Position numbers and translations under genes: made by a program
Notes under the pieces: model-generated
Told to the model about the DNA's origin: nothing
The model's database searches: none
The model's input: the letters and a program-made list of their open reading frames with translations, nothing else
Assembly (NCBI RefSeq): GCF_019649055.1
Contig: NW_026570295.1
Coordinates: 620,001-684,000, forward strand
Length of the DNA stretch: 64,000 bases
Reading direction: 5' to 3'
From: Paramacrobiotus metropolitanus
Lineage: Eukaryota; Tardigrada; Eutardigrada; Parachela; Macrobiotidae
In this document: positions 38,601-50,216 of the stretch, one piece after another
Layout: each line of letters starts with the position of its first letter
Numbering within the stretch: the stretch's first letter is position 1

Positions 38601-41600
38601 TTTGAACAAATTCTTTAATTATTTAATGATTAGTCGAAAATTGAGATGTTTAGGAGGTACTTTAATATTTTTTGCATTTTCAAGATAAATTCGTTCTATT
38701 CTTAAAATAAATTCTTTAGGTTTGTTGTTTACGTATAGAAGTATAGGTAGTTGAAGTTTTTAAACCGTATAAACCAGGGAAAAACATAATTTAATTCATG
38801 GATAAACAGAACGGATTTCGTGAGTTTTCACTTAAAATTGGCGAAAACTTGATTGCCGTTAACTGTTTTTGCTCTTTAACTTATTTGTTTTATCAGAGCG
38901 GAAGAGCACAAGAACAGCCACAAAAAGAGCGTCCTCCTCAATGGCTTGGAAGCCCTTTCCGACGTAGAGGCCGCTGAACTGATCATCGGCGAAGCACGCC
39001 GTCTGGTGGAAGCCGATCTGGAAGCGGACGGCTTAGTGATCATCGCCAAACAGCCGAAAGACCACCCGGCCATCCCGGCGACCGTCACCCAACGCGCCAC
39101 GACCGCCGCCGCCGAGTACGACGAGATCCGGTCCACCCAGATGGAGGCCGACCAGCCCCTGGACGAGGTCATCCAGGACACCAAACGCCGGCTAACCCAG
39201 AAGCTCTCCCCCTCCAAGCGATCCCCGGCGGTCTCCCCGTCCAAATCCCGCTGGATCCCGCCGGATGTGCTGAAACAGGAGACGGCGGAGATCCTGCAGC
39301 GCATATCGGATCCCAATCTGGCCATCAGTTCGTGCTCGTCCAGTGAGACGGAGGAGATCCCGGCGATCGACGACCTGTACACCACCCCGCGGGTGCAATC
39401 CAAATACGACCCGGAGTTCCAGCAGTTCCGCGATAATCTCTCGTCGGCGTTGAAACGGGCGCAACGGACAGCGGAGAAGACCGCGGTGAAGGATGCGCCG
39501 GAGTGCGGATTGACGCCGCATCTCTTCAGCACCCCGCGGACCAAACGTCCATTGGAGGATGAGGAGGAGACGGCGACCAAGCGGAAGTTGTTCCGGGAAG
39601 AAGTCAAGAGCCGGATTCAGTTTGATATCGCGGAGATGGATGACGATGCCGATGTGATCCCGTCATCATGCCCTCCTTCACCGGAACCGTTGATCGCGTC
39701 GGATATACTGGAAGATTGTGATTTCGTCATTCCCGCGGGGGATGTCCGGGAACCTTTTGAAATTGAGGACGTTCCCAACACCGTGGAGGGTTTCCAAGGG
39801 TTTCTGGAGGAGTGGAAACAACAGACGGTGTTCAGTCTGAGCCTGGGCTGCGAGAAACTGGACGAGGGGAGGAAACCGAGGATCGGGCCGCCCGGGCTGA
39901 TGCAGACCACGGTGGTGAGGGAACCCGCCGGGGTGGTGGTATCCAGTGACGGGATGATGGTCGTGGGGCTGGCGGTGTCGTGGAGTGGGAAGCGTGCGCG
40001 GTATGTCTCGCTGGTGGATCGGGAGAGGTCCCAGAGCGCCCTGGAGGTGACAGCGGTGGAGATGCCGGCGTGGCAGCGGGTGGAGCGGGTCAAGGAGGTC
40101 CTCGGGGGTCTGCAACGGGGAGTGGTGATTCTGTATGATAGCCGCGCTCAGCTGAAGGTGCTGGGGCAGGCGTTTGGAGCGGGGTGGACGGGGGTGACGT
40201 GTCTGGATCCGCAGGTGGGCGATTGGATGCTGGATATGGGCGCCGGCGAGAGAAGTTTGAAAGTAAGGCAGTAATTATGGAATAAGTACAGTAGTATTTT
40301 AGGTGCTTGGGTTTTGTAATTGTAGATCCCGCATCCAAAATTTTATTAACATTTAAATGAACTTAATTTTGATGTGATTTACTGTACTGAAGTAGTAACT
40401 GATGCGAATAATTCTCCGTATTCTAGAAATATATTAATGGACTCTACCGAGTCCTGAAAAAGCAGCACGATGATCTGAAATAATAACCGACAGTGTATTG
40501 TGAATTTATTTATCGTCACAACGCCGGTATGGCTGGTGGCTAGAGTAGTGAATAAAATCAATAAATCCGAGATGGGTAAAATTAGGTTGGTTGGCAATAA
40601 CTGTTAAGGTCGCGCGGTTAATTACAGGATTTAATGAGCGAGCATCTGCCGCTGGTTGGGGACGTCCTCAACGAACTCACCAAATTTAAACGCCCCACCA
40701 GCCTGGGATTGGCCATCCACACCCGCGCCTCCGCCCGCACGCGGTCCACCTGCGAAGCCGTCGCGGCCCGCCTGCTCCTCGGGGAGATCCGGAAGAAGCT
40801 GGAGCTGCGGGGTCTGTGGGAGGAGTTTGTCCGCGTGGAGATGGGCATGGTGCGCTGTCTGCTGGCGCTGGAGCTGAACGGGTTCGGGGTGTCGGTGGAG
40901 GAATGCCAGCGGTTGTTGCGAGTGGTCAGCCAGTTGCTGGAGGAGATTCAGCAGCGAGCGATACAGTTGGTCGGGCCGGAGTTTGTCATCACGTCGCCGC
41001 AGTCCGTCGGGCAGGCGCTGTTCGAGACGCTGCGGCTGGTTCCGCCGGAGGGGCGCGGCAGGAACGGCGGGTGCGGGGACGGCTGAATGTGCGGTATTCC
41101 ACTGCGAAGGAGGTTCTGCTGAAACTACAAGTAAGGCGAGAATATCGCTGATCTTTTGGCAGTGCTCTCTACCTTTTCTATATTGGTTTCGTATTTTTAG
41201 CGCAGCTTTGGTTACGTCTCATTTATTTCGATTTATAATTCTCACAACTGCAATCAGACGCTACTCCTTTAAATTTAGATTGAAAAATCCAGTCCAAAAC
41301 ATCCAGTGCCGTCTTTTAGCGTTATAACGCGGTTTAATGGGTTGTAAAAACCGTTCAAGCTTTAATTTACCAATTAAAACCGTTCCCAAGCTTGAATATA
41401 CCAATTAAAACAAGCAGAAAGTATTGTAAACTGCTTACTTGTACAGAACGCCTATTTTTAACGATCTTTTTACGTACTAACCTCTTCGTTTAGTTTAATA
41501 ATTGGTTATATTGATATTTTATTAGCAGATGGCTGCGTAATTCTGCAATATGTAACAAACAGTTCGCTGGTATACTTTGACAGATGAAAATGCAGTCGAT

Positions 41601-43286
41601 TTGTTTAACATTAAATTCCCCGTTGAGGTAAATAATGAAACATTGAAATGTAGCCGCATGCAGAATCATGTACCACATAGTGTATTGCAGTTTGCTGCGA
41701 TATTGGCACCATGTACACTTTCTGTTCGCTCGTTTTGCAGAATGCCCATCCGCTGCCGGGACTGGTCTCGCAGCACCGCAGTCTGGACTACTCCCGTTCC
41801 AGCTACATTGAGCCGGTGATGAAAGCCGTCACGGAGTGCGCATTTCTCAAGATGCAGCGCATCCACGGCTTCTCCTGTCCCTTCTCCGTGACGGGACGCA
41901 TCTCCATGGCCGAGCCCAGCCTGCAGAGCATCCCCAAGGACTTCGGGGTGGACCAGTGGGACAGTGTGTCGCAGGGCGGTCAGAAACGGGAGGCCAAGCT
42001 GGCGGTCAGTCTGCGCACGGCGTTTGTCGCATGTCAAGGTGGGCGTTAATTGGGCACTTAAATAATTAAGGAAAATATGTGTGAATAATCATTTTTTAAA
42101 ACGTTTTGTTGTAGGTTGTGTTTTGTTGTCGGCGGATTATTCACAGTTGGAGCTGCGCATTCTGGCGCATTTAGCCAATGATACTGCTCTGATCTCGGCG
42201 CTGTCCAGCGGTGGCGATGTATTCCTGAATATCGCTGCTAGTTGGAAGAAGATTCCCGTCAAGGACGTCACGGAAGACTTACGACAGCAAGCTAAAAGGG
42301 TAAGTACGGTGTAGTAGCTTGATGCGTAGTAGTTAGTACTGGTTACAGGAAAAGATGATTAATTTCAAGATGGGCGATGTGGCGCTTTAGCGACAGATGC
42401 TGATGAAGCAAAATTAACGAAGCAAATTAATTAACGAATGCAGCAAAATTAAAATTTATTGAATTGAAGAGCGTAGTGTCTCGCGTTTGCAGTTCTTGGT
42501 AATTACTCGTATTTTGAGGGATATTGCCTAATAAAATTGATTATGATAGGAAGCATTATTTTGTTGTAAAATTAACGTTTTTCTTCGTAAGGACTGTTAT
42601 TGATTTATAACCCTCATTTGGGCCGGTTTGTTCTGGTTGCAGTAATACGTTTTCACTACCGTATGCTTTACTTTTTTGTTGTCGGTGTTACTTATTGAAA
42701 AACTTGCCGTGTATCGCAGATTTGTTACGGCATGATCTACGGCATGGGCGCCAAAGCCCTCTCCGACCAGCTGGCCGTGTCCCCCGCCGATGCCGAGCAC
42801 TTTATGGCCACCTTCAAATCCGCCTACCCCGAGGTGCGCCGCTTCATGTCCACCGTGGTGGACGACTGCCGACACACCGGCTACGTGCAAACGCTCTCCG
42901 GCCACCGTCGCTACCTCCCCGACATCCACAACCTCTCCTGCTTCGACAAGCGCTCCAGCGCCGAACGCCAGGCCGTCCACACCACCGTCCAGGGCTCGGC
43001 GGTCAACGTGGCCAAAGCGGCATTGGTAGCCATCGAGCGGGAGTTACAAGACCGCTTCCCGGGGCGGGTGTGGCATGATTTGAACGACGGGAGGGTGGGG
43101 TTGCGCGGCGCCTACCTGGTCAGTCAGCTGCATGATGAGTTCATCCTGGAGGTGGTCAAAGAGGATCTGCGGGCCGTCGCCAGGGTCGTAGAGCGGGCCA
43201 TGCGGGAGACGGTCCGCCTGCGCGTGCCCCTGGAAGTCAAGATGCGGGTGGGCGAGAGTTGGGGCACCATGCGGCCGTTTGTGTGA
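32606..43286 (+). CDS. POLQ: DNA polymerase theta (helicase-polymerase of theta-mediated end joining)
   Basis: Twelve exons: 32606-33022, 33717-34320, 34780-35361, 36001-36233, 36726-37141, 37865-37980, 38246-38489, 38897-40262, 40628-41130, 41741-42038, 42115-42299 and 42720-43286. They give about 1843 aa after allowing for one missing base. The N-terminal SF2 helicase has Walker A APTSAGKT (177-184), DELH box (278-281), MSATLPNL, NLPARRVIIR and QMAGRAGRKG. Then come helical domains (NELHILYLITPLN; GMITVFCEELRW), a central linker of about 400 residues (much of exon 8), an exonuclease-like fold (VSWSGKRARY), and a family A polymerase with VTGRISM, motif A ADYSQLELR, motif B RQQAKRICYGMIYGMG and motif C QLHDE (Asp about 1794). 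It aligns nines and insertions aside along the whole vertebrate POLQ order. Exon 9 is 503 bases where 504 are needed; the break is at the GGGG of 41050-41053. The enzyme repairs double-strand breaks by microhomology joining in the nucleus. Confidence 0.96.
33403..33455 (+). repeat. Perfect 23-bp inverted repeat (hairpin) in POLQ intron 1
   Basis: TGACAAAATTCCCAACAATC and the next three bases (33403-33425) are followed by a 7-base loop and then their exact reverse complement up to 33455. The transcript would form a tight uninterrupted stem. Confidence 0.9.
36310..36580 (+). repeat. Degenerate tandem repeat in POLQ intron 4
   Basis: Three diverged copies, about 110-120 bp apart, share TCTGACTCGCTCGG-like sequence followed by TTTCCGTTAG-like sequence and then AGTAATAATTC. 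They fill much of the intron between 36234 and 36725. Confidence 0.65.
41050..41053 (+). other. Apparent single-base frameshift in POLQ exon 9
   Basis: Upstream, the frame reads through SPQSVGQALFETLRLVPPEG and then stops 9 codons later. Downstream, the POLQ frame GRLNVRYSTAKEVLLKLQ lies in a different phase and runs to a good GTAAGG donor at 41131. One extra G in the GGGG run would join them. Either the assembly lost a base in this homopolymer, or the allele is broken. Confidence 0.85.
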
Positions 43287-45410
43287 TTTTTTTTTATCAG
43301 GTATTTCGTTGGCATGTTAGGATTTAAATTATTATTTTTCGTTTAAAAGTTTTTGCGTTCCCGTTGTTATGGCGTTAAGATTTTGCCAGTGTGCATGCTT
43401 TAAAGTATTTATTTTTCATATTTTCAACCCGGCTTTGCAAAAGACATGTGCTTGAGCAGCTGGAAATCAGTGCCCGGATGCATGTGAATATGTATTTGCA
43501 GAACGTCAACAAATTTTGGTTGAAAATAGAGAAGTATGGTACAGGCCGTTCGTTAAAAGCAACCTGGTAGTGAAACTCAACGTAGAAGAATTCCAGTACG
43601 TACTTTACGCCGTCTCATGCTCGACTAATGGATGTTGGTTAATCAGATTAAAAAAGGCTGTTCTCTTCAACGCCTCCTCATCGGCCGATTAACCGATATT
43701 GGCTGCGGGAATCCTGGTGTCAGTGAGTTTTCCCATCTTAGTGCGACATAAAAACGCATCTTCGTGCGCTGGGTACTACAGTGCGTAGTATACCTTTTTA
43801 CATGCCTTTTGCATGATAATTCCCTCGAATTATATATCGCTTTATCATGGATTTACGGATTAGAACCCGCCGCACGATTTACGCCGCATATTGGCTCAGT
43901 TAACCGTGTGCGGTGGCGCAGCGCACCGGCATCTGGATTTTTTATGCTTTTCCACCCACCAACCGCGATTTCCTACCGGATCAGTCGCAGATGCTGCCGT
44001 ATATGCAGTCGGTTTTCAAAAACGAGAGCAATTAGGACATGTGGGCTGTGCATGTTGTAATTATTCACCGTAAGTATATGGCATAATTATGTTGTTGAAG
44101 CCATACAACATAATTATGTTATACATGTATTCCGCGAGAAACGGTATGTAGCTATCTAATTTTTCTCTGGGCAAGCGTGCTTGTTAAAAGCTGTCTCGCT
44201 AAACTCTGAAATTTCAAGTGGCACTCACAAATTGTATTGTGGTTTAAACATACACTGATCGATGGATGACGTCAAATTAGCCGCTGTCCCATGGCCAGTG
44301 TCCGCATGCTGATGCACATCAAGTGGACTTCGTATTACATACGTAAAAAGAGATACAGAGTTGATATAATGTTATTTGGCATTTTTAGTTTTACGAAATG
44401 TTAGTATACTCGTACAGTTAAAAGCCTAGACCTGATAGAATACACACGTACATAGACTGGAGAAGCTCTGAAATAACGATTCATTTCCAGGTCAGTACTC
44501 AGTCACTATTAAAGATTTTTTTCGCGAAAAATAATCTGCGAATGCAGCAAATTTTGTGGGGCTAACCCTCTTTACTGTCATAAAACTGATCTCTATATAG
44601 ATAGCGTAGAGGAGTAACAATAGCAATGGCGTGTGTGACAGCTTCTTTTTTTTGTTTTTGCTTTGATTTACAAGAATGACCTTACCATGAAGCCATTTTT
44701 TAATTTGGCTGCTGACTGCGGGTTATTGTTACGGTAAAATTGCATTAATTTAACACATGTCAATTCATAGTATACAATTATTTCACTATTATTATATCGC
44801 ATTGGTTGTGTCATCGTAAAGGTTTAACTTTTATAATTGTGGTAAACACCCAATATGAGTTGTTTCTTTTCCATTTACAGGATTCTGAATATGTAGCGGT
44901 TTTTATTTGGCAGCAGCCAGTGCACAGCATGTTCACACTACTTAAAGTAATAAACTGAATTCTGGATTCTGAATGTTGAATGGCTGTTGTGAGTCGCTTG
45001 TACATTCGGTAAATATACAGTATCTACAAACATAATACAGTTCAAATAATGGTGTACAATTCCACTGCAAGCAATTTTGCAAACAATTCCACTTCCATTG
45101 CAATTTGCAAGCAAATAATTCCATATATCTGTCTTGATGTCATGAGCCCATATTAAAACCCTGGGATTAATTAATGCAAACACAGCTGACGTTACACTTG
45201 TACTCTGGTATCTCAATAATGCAATCAATTAGCAATCTGTGAGGATATCTGCGTGTGGGGATTGTGCAGCTGGTGGCGATGACTGACATACGAGCATCAT
45301 AAGGTATCCCTATTAACAACGTTTCAGTCCATATTATTTTCAAGCTTCGGATTTGTCTTTCTGTGGATGTGAGCAGTATCAGTTGTGCCTCTGTATCATC
45401 CAAACTAGAA
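43287..45410. other. Intergenic region between POLQ and Ig-like gene
   Basis: This 2.1-kb region has no recognised exon. A 14-bp inverted repeat with CATAATTATG arms lies near 44070-44115. The right part, near 45050-45125, has repeated CAATTTGCAAGCAA-like words. Confidence 0.55.
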
Positions 45411-46670
45411 ATGGCACCGGCTTGTCGGTTTCGCAGCATGTTGTTCGTATGGCTGTTTTTTGGGCTGATTTTTCAATCAGATTGCTGGTTTAACAGCCTG
45501 ATGGCAGTGGCCTCCATGCAAAGTTTCGAAACTAACAACCCTGACCCTGCCAAGGCTCATCCACAAGGTGCCTCTCCTGAAGACCTGTCTTGTAAGTTTT
45601 TGTTCGAGATTCAGCGCAGGTGGTGCGTGGCACTGCGTGCTCATGTTCAGTATTTGCTGTTCCAAATTTCACCTGATTCAAATGAATCTTCAAAGTTCTA
45701 ATTTTACTCACTATGTGTGCAAACATAAAGACCGACTTTACTGCTAAGCAGCAGCGCTTAAACAGCTAGACTTTTGGTAATTTCGCTCTTTCAGACAATT
45801 TCCGTAGCGTTAGAAACAGTTACCTGTCATTCACGATCTTCCTGAACTAATACTGGCCTAATACTGGTCTTTATACTTATATTTGGCGTGCTGTTTGCAG
45901 TGCTGACATCTGTTATGGATGCCGAACGACTAGCTCAACACAGCGTCGTCATCTTGCCGCATCCAACGGCCATGCAGCATAACCCTGACTCCAAGACCGG
46001 CGCAGAGCGACCCCTGATTGGCCAGCGCCTGATCCTGACTTGCCGCGTCGGCGACCCTCTGGCGACAATGTTGGGTGACATTGTGTGGACGCAGAGAAAG
46101 CCATTCGTCCTAGCGCATTATATGTACAAGAGCTGGCGAAACGTACGGCCGGACATCAGTGCGATCGGCCACGGTAACAGCCTGGACATAAGCAATGTCA
46201 CGCACAACAGCACGGGAACGTACACCTGTTACCAACGCTGCCCAGCGACGTATCTCTGTCCGCTGCGGTCCTTTACGCTGCTCCCCCAACCACGGGACAT
46301 TAGCGACATCTTCGAGAAGCCCCTGGACATCTCGCTGCTGCATCCCCATCGGCAGTTTTCCGCCACGTGCTCGCTGCAGTTTGAGTGCTCGCCGGATGCC
46401 GATGCATACTTTATCTGGAAGTACAACGGAGCATTTATATCGGCGCCGAGTCGTCATTTTCTGCACAAGCTGGACAAATTATTTTACAGTTCATTTGTGC
46501 AAATTACCGAAGCGAACTACCAGTCGGAGCTCGGGGAACCACCGTATTGTGCCCAGACGATCACGGTCTTTTGGTCAAAACCACACAGCGGCGGACAAAT
46601 CGAGTGCTGGGCGCGGTCTGACACCGAGCAGGAAACGTGGTTCATTCAACGGGGAATCGTGGCGTTCTGA
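45411..46670 (+). CDS. Secreted protein with immunoglobulin-like domains
   Basis: Two exons, 45411-45591 and 45901-46670, give 316 aa. The junction T-GTAAGT / TTTGCAG is in phase 1. The start at 45411 is the first ATG of the frame and gives a signal peptide: MAPACRFRSMLFVWLFFGLI, ending near SDC. The first Ig-like domain has the B-strand LILTCRV, the core Trp in DIVWTQ and the F-strand YTCYQRC preceded by SNVTHNSTG, the usual D-x-G/A-x-Y-x-C pattern with an Asn-glycosylation site. The second unit has ATCSLQFEC, YFIWKYNG and IECWARS, a divergent Ig-like pattern. No transmembrane segment or GPI-like tail follows, so the protein looks secreted. I cannot name its family or partner. An extra downstream exon is possible but none was found. 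Confidence 0.72.
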
Positions 46671-47551
46671 TGCAGTGCGATGGTCGTTATTGGAGCCGGA
46701 GGCATCAATGGTCAACCTCCAACAACTTTCAAGGTTCTAACCGGTCTGTTTTACATTGCACTCCGTAGCAGTTTTTTGAAGCACCAGTCTTGTTGCAGTG
46801 TCGTTTTGTTCGTGCTGTGCAAAATTCTTCTGTTTTTCATTCGTGCTCTACAGAGAAACGTTTAATTAGCATCAGGATTTTGTGGAATGATTAGCATAAG
46901 TTAGAATGATTAGCATGAGTAGAATGCATGAATTAGCATGCATGAGGATTATGTTCAATAGTTTGTCATGTCAGGCGTTGTACGAGTACGTTGTCGGCTT
47001 TCGGAATCGATGAGTGGAGACGTATTTGTTATACATATTTCTGAGCAGCAGTAAAACTGTCTTACATGTCGAAATCATGGACAATTGATAGAATGAATGT
47101 AAAAAAATACAACTACGAGTGCTTGGGTTTAAACCGGTTCCGAAGAACCTTTTTCTTTCAACGGCAACTGTTTTTGCTTGTCATGTGATAATTTTCACTT
47201 AATTCCAAGAACAGTCAAAGTCATTCCAAAGGGAGAAATTTAAATGAGAACTACCCTAGGGTCTTTTTCTCATACACAAATCAGATATTTATCACACATA
47301 AAATCTTATCGAATGCATCCAATTACAACAGTTAGAAATACCAAAATTAATCAAAAGAACTTGTTTGTCGTTGTACTGACCTGAATAACTGATGTACTAG
47401 GGTAGTAATTTTAAGCAGCCGGAATGCTTACGAAGTTAGGATTAATAAGTAGGAAGTTTTTGACACGGAAAATGAACCGATGGAGAATCATGTGAATTTT
47501 AACAAAATGTACGCCTGAAAACAGTTATCCAAAAACGTTCAAGAACCTTAC
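46671..47551. other. Non-coding stretch
   Basis: Contains repeated GAATGATTAGCAT words near 46880-46950 and no recognised exon. If the kinase at 47.6 kb were complete, its C-terminal exons should lie here on the minus strand. I looked for the C-lobe motifs and did not find them. Confidence 0.5.
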
Positions 47552-48552
47552 CCAGTTTCCCCGGGAGCTGTGGTCGCCCACCCAAGGCCACGTAGCACAT
47601 TATGTTGTTACTTTCATAAACAGCACAATGTAAAGGTCATCGTCATTATGGTGCGATCGCAACTCACATATTCTCACTACCGGTGAACTGCGGCTTCTTC
47701 CCGGCGATCAGTTCCACCACCACACACCCCAAGATCACACATCACTGACGCGACCGACCCCACTTACCTCATCCCCGCGAATCATCTCCGGCGACGTGAA
47801 GCCCGGCGTTCCAGTGCTGGGCGACACGGCATGAGCCGTGGTATCGCCCCGTCCCAGTTTGACCATCTCACTGGAGTCGCTCAGCTTCAACTGTCCCGCG
47901 GACGTCACGAAGACGCGGTTATCACCTTTTATGTTCAGGTGGCTGATGGCGTTGTCGTGGAGGTAATTGACGGCTAACAGCAGCTGACGCGTGTAGATGC
48001 GCACCATTATCATGTCTAAGCCGTGACGAGTCAGTTCGCTTAGTGTACCCCCTGTAACCCTGTTCAAATGCGCTTCAGATGGAAAGAATAAACACGGTAG
48101 TTTATAAAAAGCATTGAAAATATAGCTGTTATTAATCTAATAGATTGCTTAACTTTAAGATAGTAATAATGCGAATCTTTATGGCAAACTAATGCATGTG
48201 TACAGTATATCACTGTATATGGCATACTAATGCATATATACAATAAGTAAAATTATTTGCAGGGCTTAGGACGTGCCAACACAGTATTCCATAAACAACA
48301 ACAGTCCATTCTTCTGGATTTCCACCCCGTGATACCGTTCGGATGCTGCAGGCCAGCTAGCCATTCTACTTCTGTAGTGATTTTGCTGATCTGTGTTGCC
48401 GTATTGGGTTGGTCAAATCGGAACCGTTTAATGGCCACAAGTTTCTGCGTATCCAGGTTCACCACCTTGTACACGTCAGCGTGCAGTCCCGAACGCAGTT
48501 TGTTGCATAGTCGTAACCTGAAGACGACTTTCCGTGGTTGCAGGTGGCACAT
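47552..48552 (-). pseudogene. Decayed MAP3K/MEKK-type serine/threonine kinase
   Basis: Three exon-like blocks on the minus strand: about 48552-48281, 48051-47668 and 47610-47552. Block 1 is an N-lobe with VAIKRFRF (the Lys is kept) and EVEWLAGLQHPN, but the glycine loop is altered (RSGLHADVY). The frame breaks just after HPN, near 48340; the continuation RYHGVEIQKNGLLLFMEYC is in another frame. Block 2 has GGTLSELTRHG, YTRQLLLAVNYLHD, then HLNIKGDN where HRDIKxxN is expected, and SDSSEM where DFG is expected. GTPGFTSPEMIRG and GRVSDV follow, then an in-frame TGA (47735-47737) where Trp is expected, and a further one-base shift before VVVELIAGKKPQF. Block 3 reads IMCYVALGGRPQLP. The last C-lobe exons are missing. 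Loss of the catalytic Asp and of DFG together with frame breaks argues for a pseudogene and not only a pseudokinase. Confidence 0.78.
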
Positions 48553-49670
48553 AGTCTTAACATCTGCAGGAGGATCTGCTAAAGTTAAAGGTCACGGCAC
48601 AAAGACAGTTGTCCTGCGAGCTTCAAAATTTCCTGGAATTCAATTATTTTTTAACCAAAAGCGAACGAAACGTGTACAAAATGACGAATGACTTCGATTA
48701 CGAATGATTCGACCGCTCAATCTTTGGTTTATCAGGTAATTTTACTGCCGGTCGTCTGCAGCAGATACTACGTGATTACACGTGTCTGACGGGTTTCTGT
48801 TTCTTCATCACAATCGGAAGATGCATTAGTAATGGTGTGTAAAACGCATTTCCTCGAAATTATCGGCAGTTCCGATGGTGTTTATATTTGTTTCACCTCC
48901 TCTTGATGGCTGTTTAACGGTGTCAACGCGCACGCACGCATTAATTTGAACCAGTAAAGCGGAAAATTTTTCGGGAGAGATGTATTGTTTTGTATGCTGG
49001 TAGTAGCGCCATCGTTACAAAAACAATTTTAAAAATCAGGGTTCATGGAAAGAGGCCTAAAGGGTTTTGTCCATTTTAATTCGCAACCATACATTGCGCA
49101 AATAAACGGGTTTTTCACAATATTGTACCTAACACAAACCATATGGCTGCGCAGCGACGCCAGACAACCTACTTCGACAATCTCATTATTTTTATCTATC
49201 TCCTTATTTTACTCGTAATGCAGAATTGGGAAATGGTCTAAACCTTGTATGTACTGTACTATATAAAAAGTACAGTATCGTGGAAGTCGTATTATTATTT
49301 TACCAGTTTTTTACTCTTACCTAAATACCACACAAGCCCGTAGCATTCCAGCGCCGATGCGAACTATGTTAGAGAAAAACATAAGCTACGTACATGTGTT
49401 AGAAATGTTAGAAAAGTTAGAATACACGGTGGTAGAAAAGTACTCGAATTTCACATCAGTGATTACGTGAAACGAATCGCTCTTAAAAAGAAAATTTGAT
49501 ACCCTTTTGTTAGCAAGTATTCGCATACCGTTCGACTTTGCTTGGTGTAGAAACGATGCTAAAATACGGCAAAAAAAATTCTTTATTACTCACAAGAGCA
49601 TTCATTACCCTCTTTGGCAAAGCCGCAGACTCGAAGTTGCTGGTCTGAACGGTGACTTCACCTCACCACA
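48553..49670. other. Non-coding flank of the satellite array
   Basis: About 1.1 kb between the kinase remnant and the satellite. A 9-bp inverted repeat (TACTGTACT / AGTACAGTA) lies near 49254-49280. No gene is recognised. Confidence 0.55.
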
Positions 49671-50216
49671 AGCTTATTTTTTTCAAACTGGTTCCTTTGT
49701 CAACAGGTTTGCGGGTAAATCGTTTAGAAAGGAAGCAAAATGATATTAACAAGTTGCTTGCCAAATTTGACAGATTTTTGACAAATTGACATACGGATGA
49801 CAAATTGACAAGGTGGGTAAAAATCCCGTGTTTTGTTTTAAATAACTATTTTTCCAGCTTTGACAAGTTTTTATTTAGGGCTGCAGTAGTTTCTTTCCTG
49901 ATATGCCGAACAAGCTAACAGTTACAACAGTATTTTCGAAACATCCGGATGTTTCGCAAAATAATTCAGAATCGTCTTCTGCTGACTGAGGCGAGCTAAT
50001 TTTTCTTTCAGGTTGGTTCCTTTGTCAACAGGTTTGCGGGTAAACCGTTTAGAAAGGAAGCAAAATGATATTAACAAGTTGCATGCCAAAGTGACAGATG
50101 TTTGACAAATTGACAAACGGATGACAAATTGACAACGGGGACAAAAAGTTTCTTGTTTTGTTGTGAATGACTATTTTCCCAACTCTGGCAAGTTTCTATT
50201 CAGGGCTGCAGTAGTT

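Noticed and set aside
38876-39607. Minus-strand open frame of 243 codons
   Set aside because: It lies exactly opposite POLQ exon 8, whose sense frame has clear family order, and it has no resemblance of its own. It is a shadow of GC-rich coding sequence.
41021-41070. A 23-base intron (GTTCCG to GGCAG) to explain the POLQ frame change
   Set aside because: It would restore frame, but 23 bases is too short for normal splicing, and it would remove the LVPPEG residues that align with the family. A lost G is simpler.
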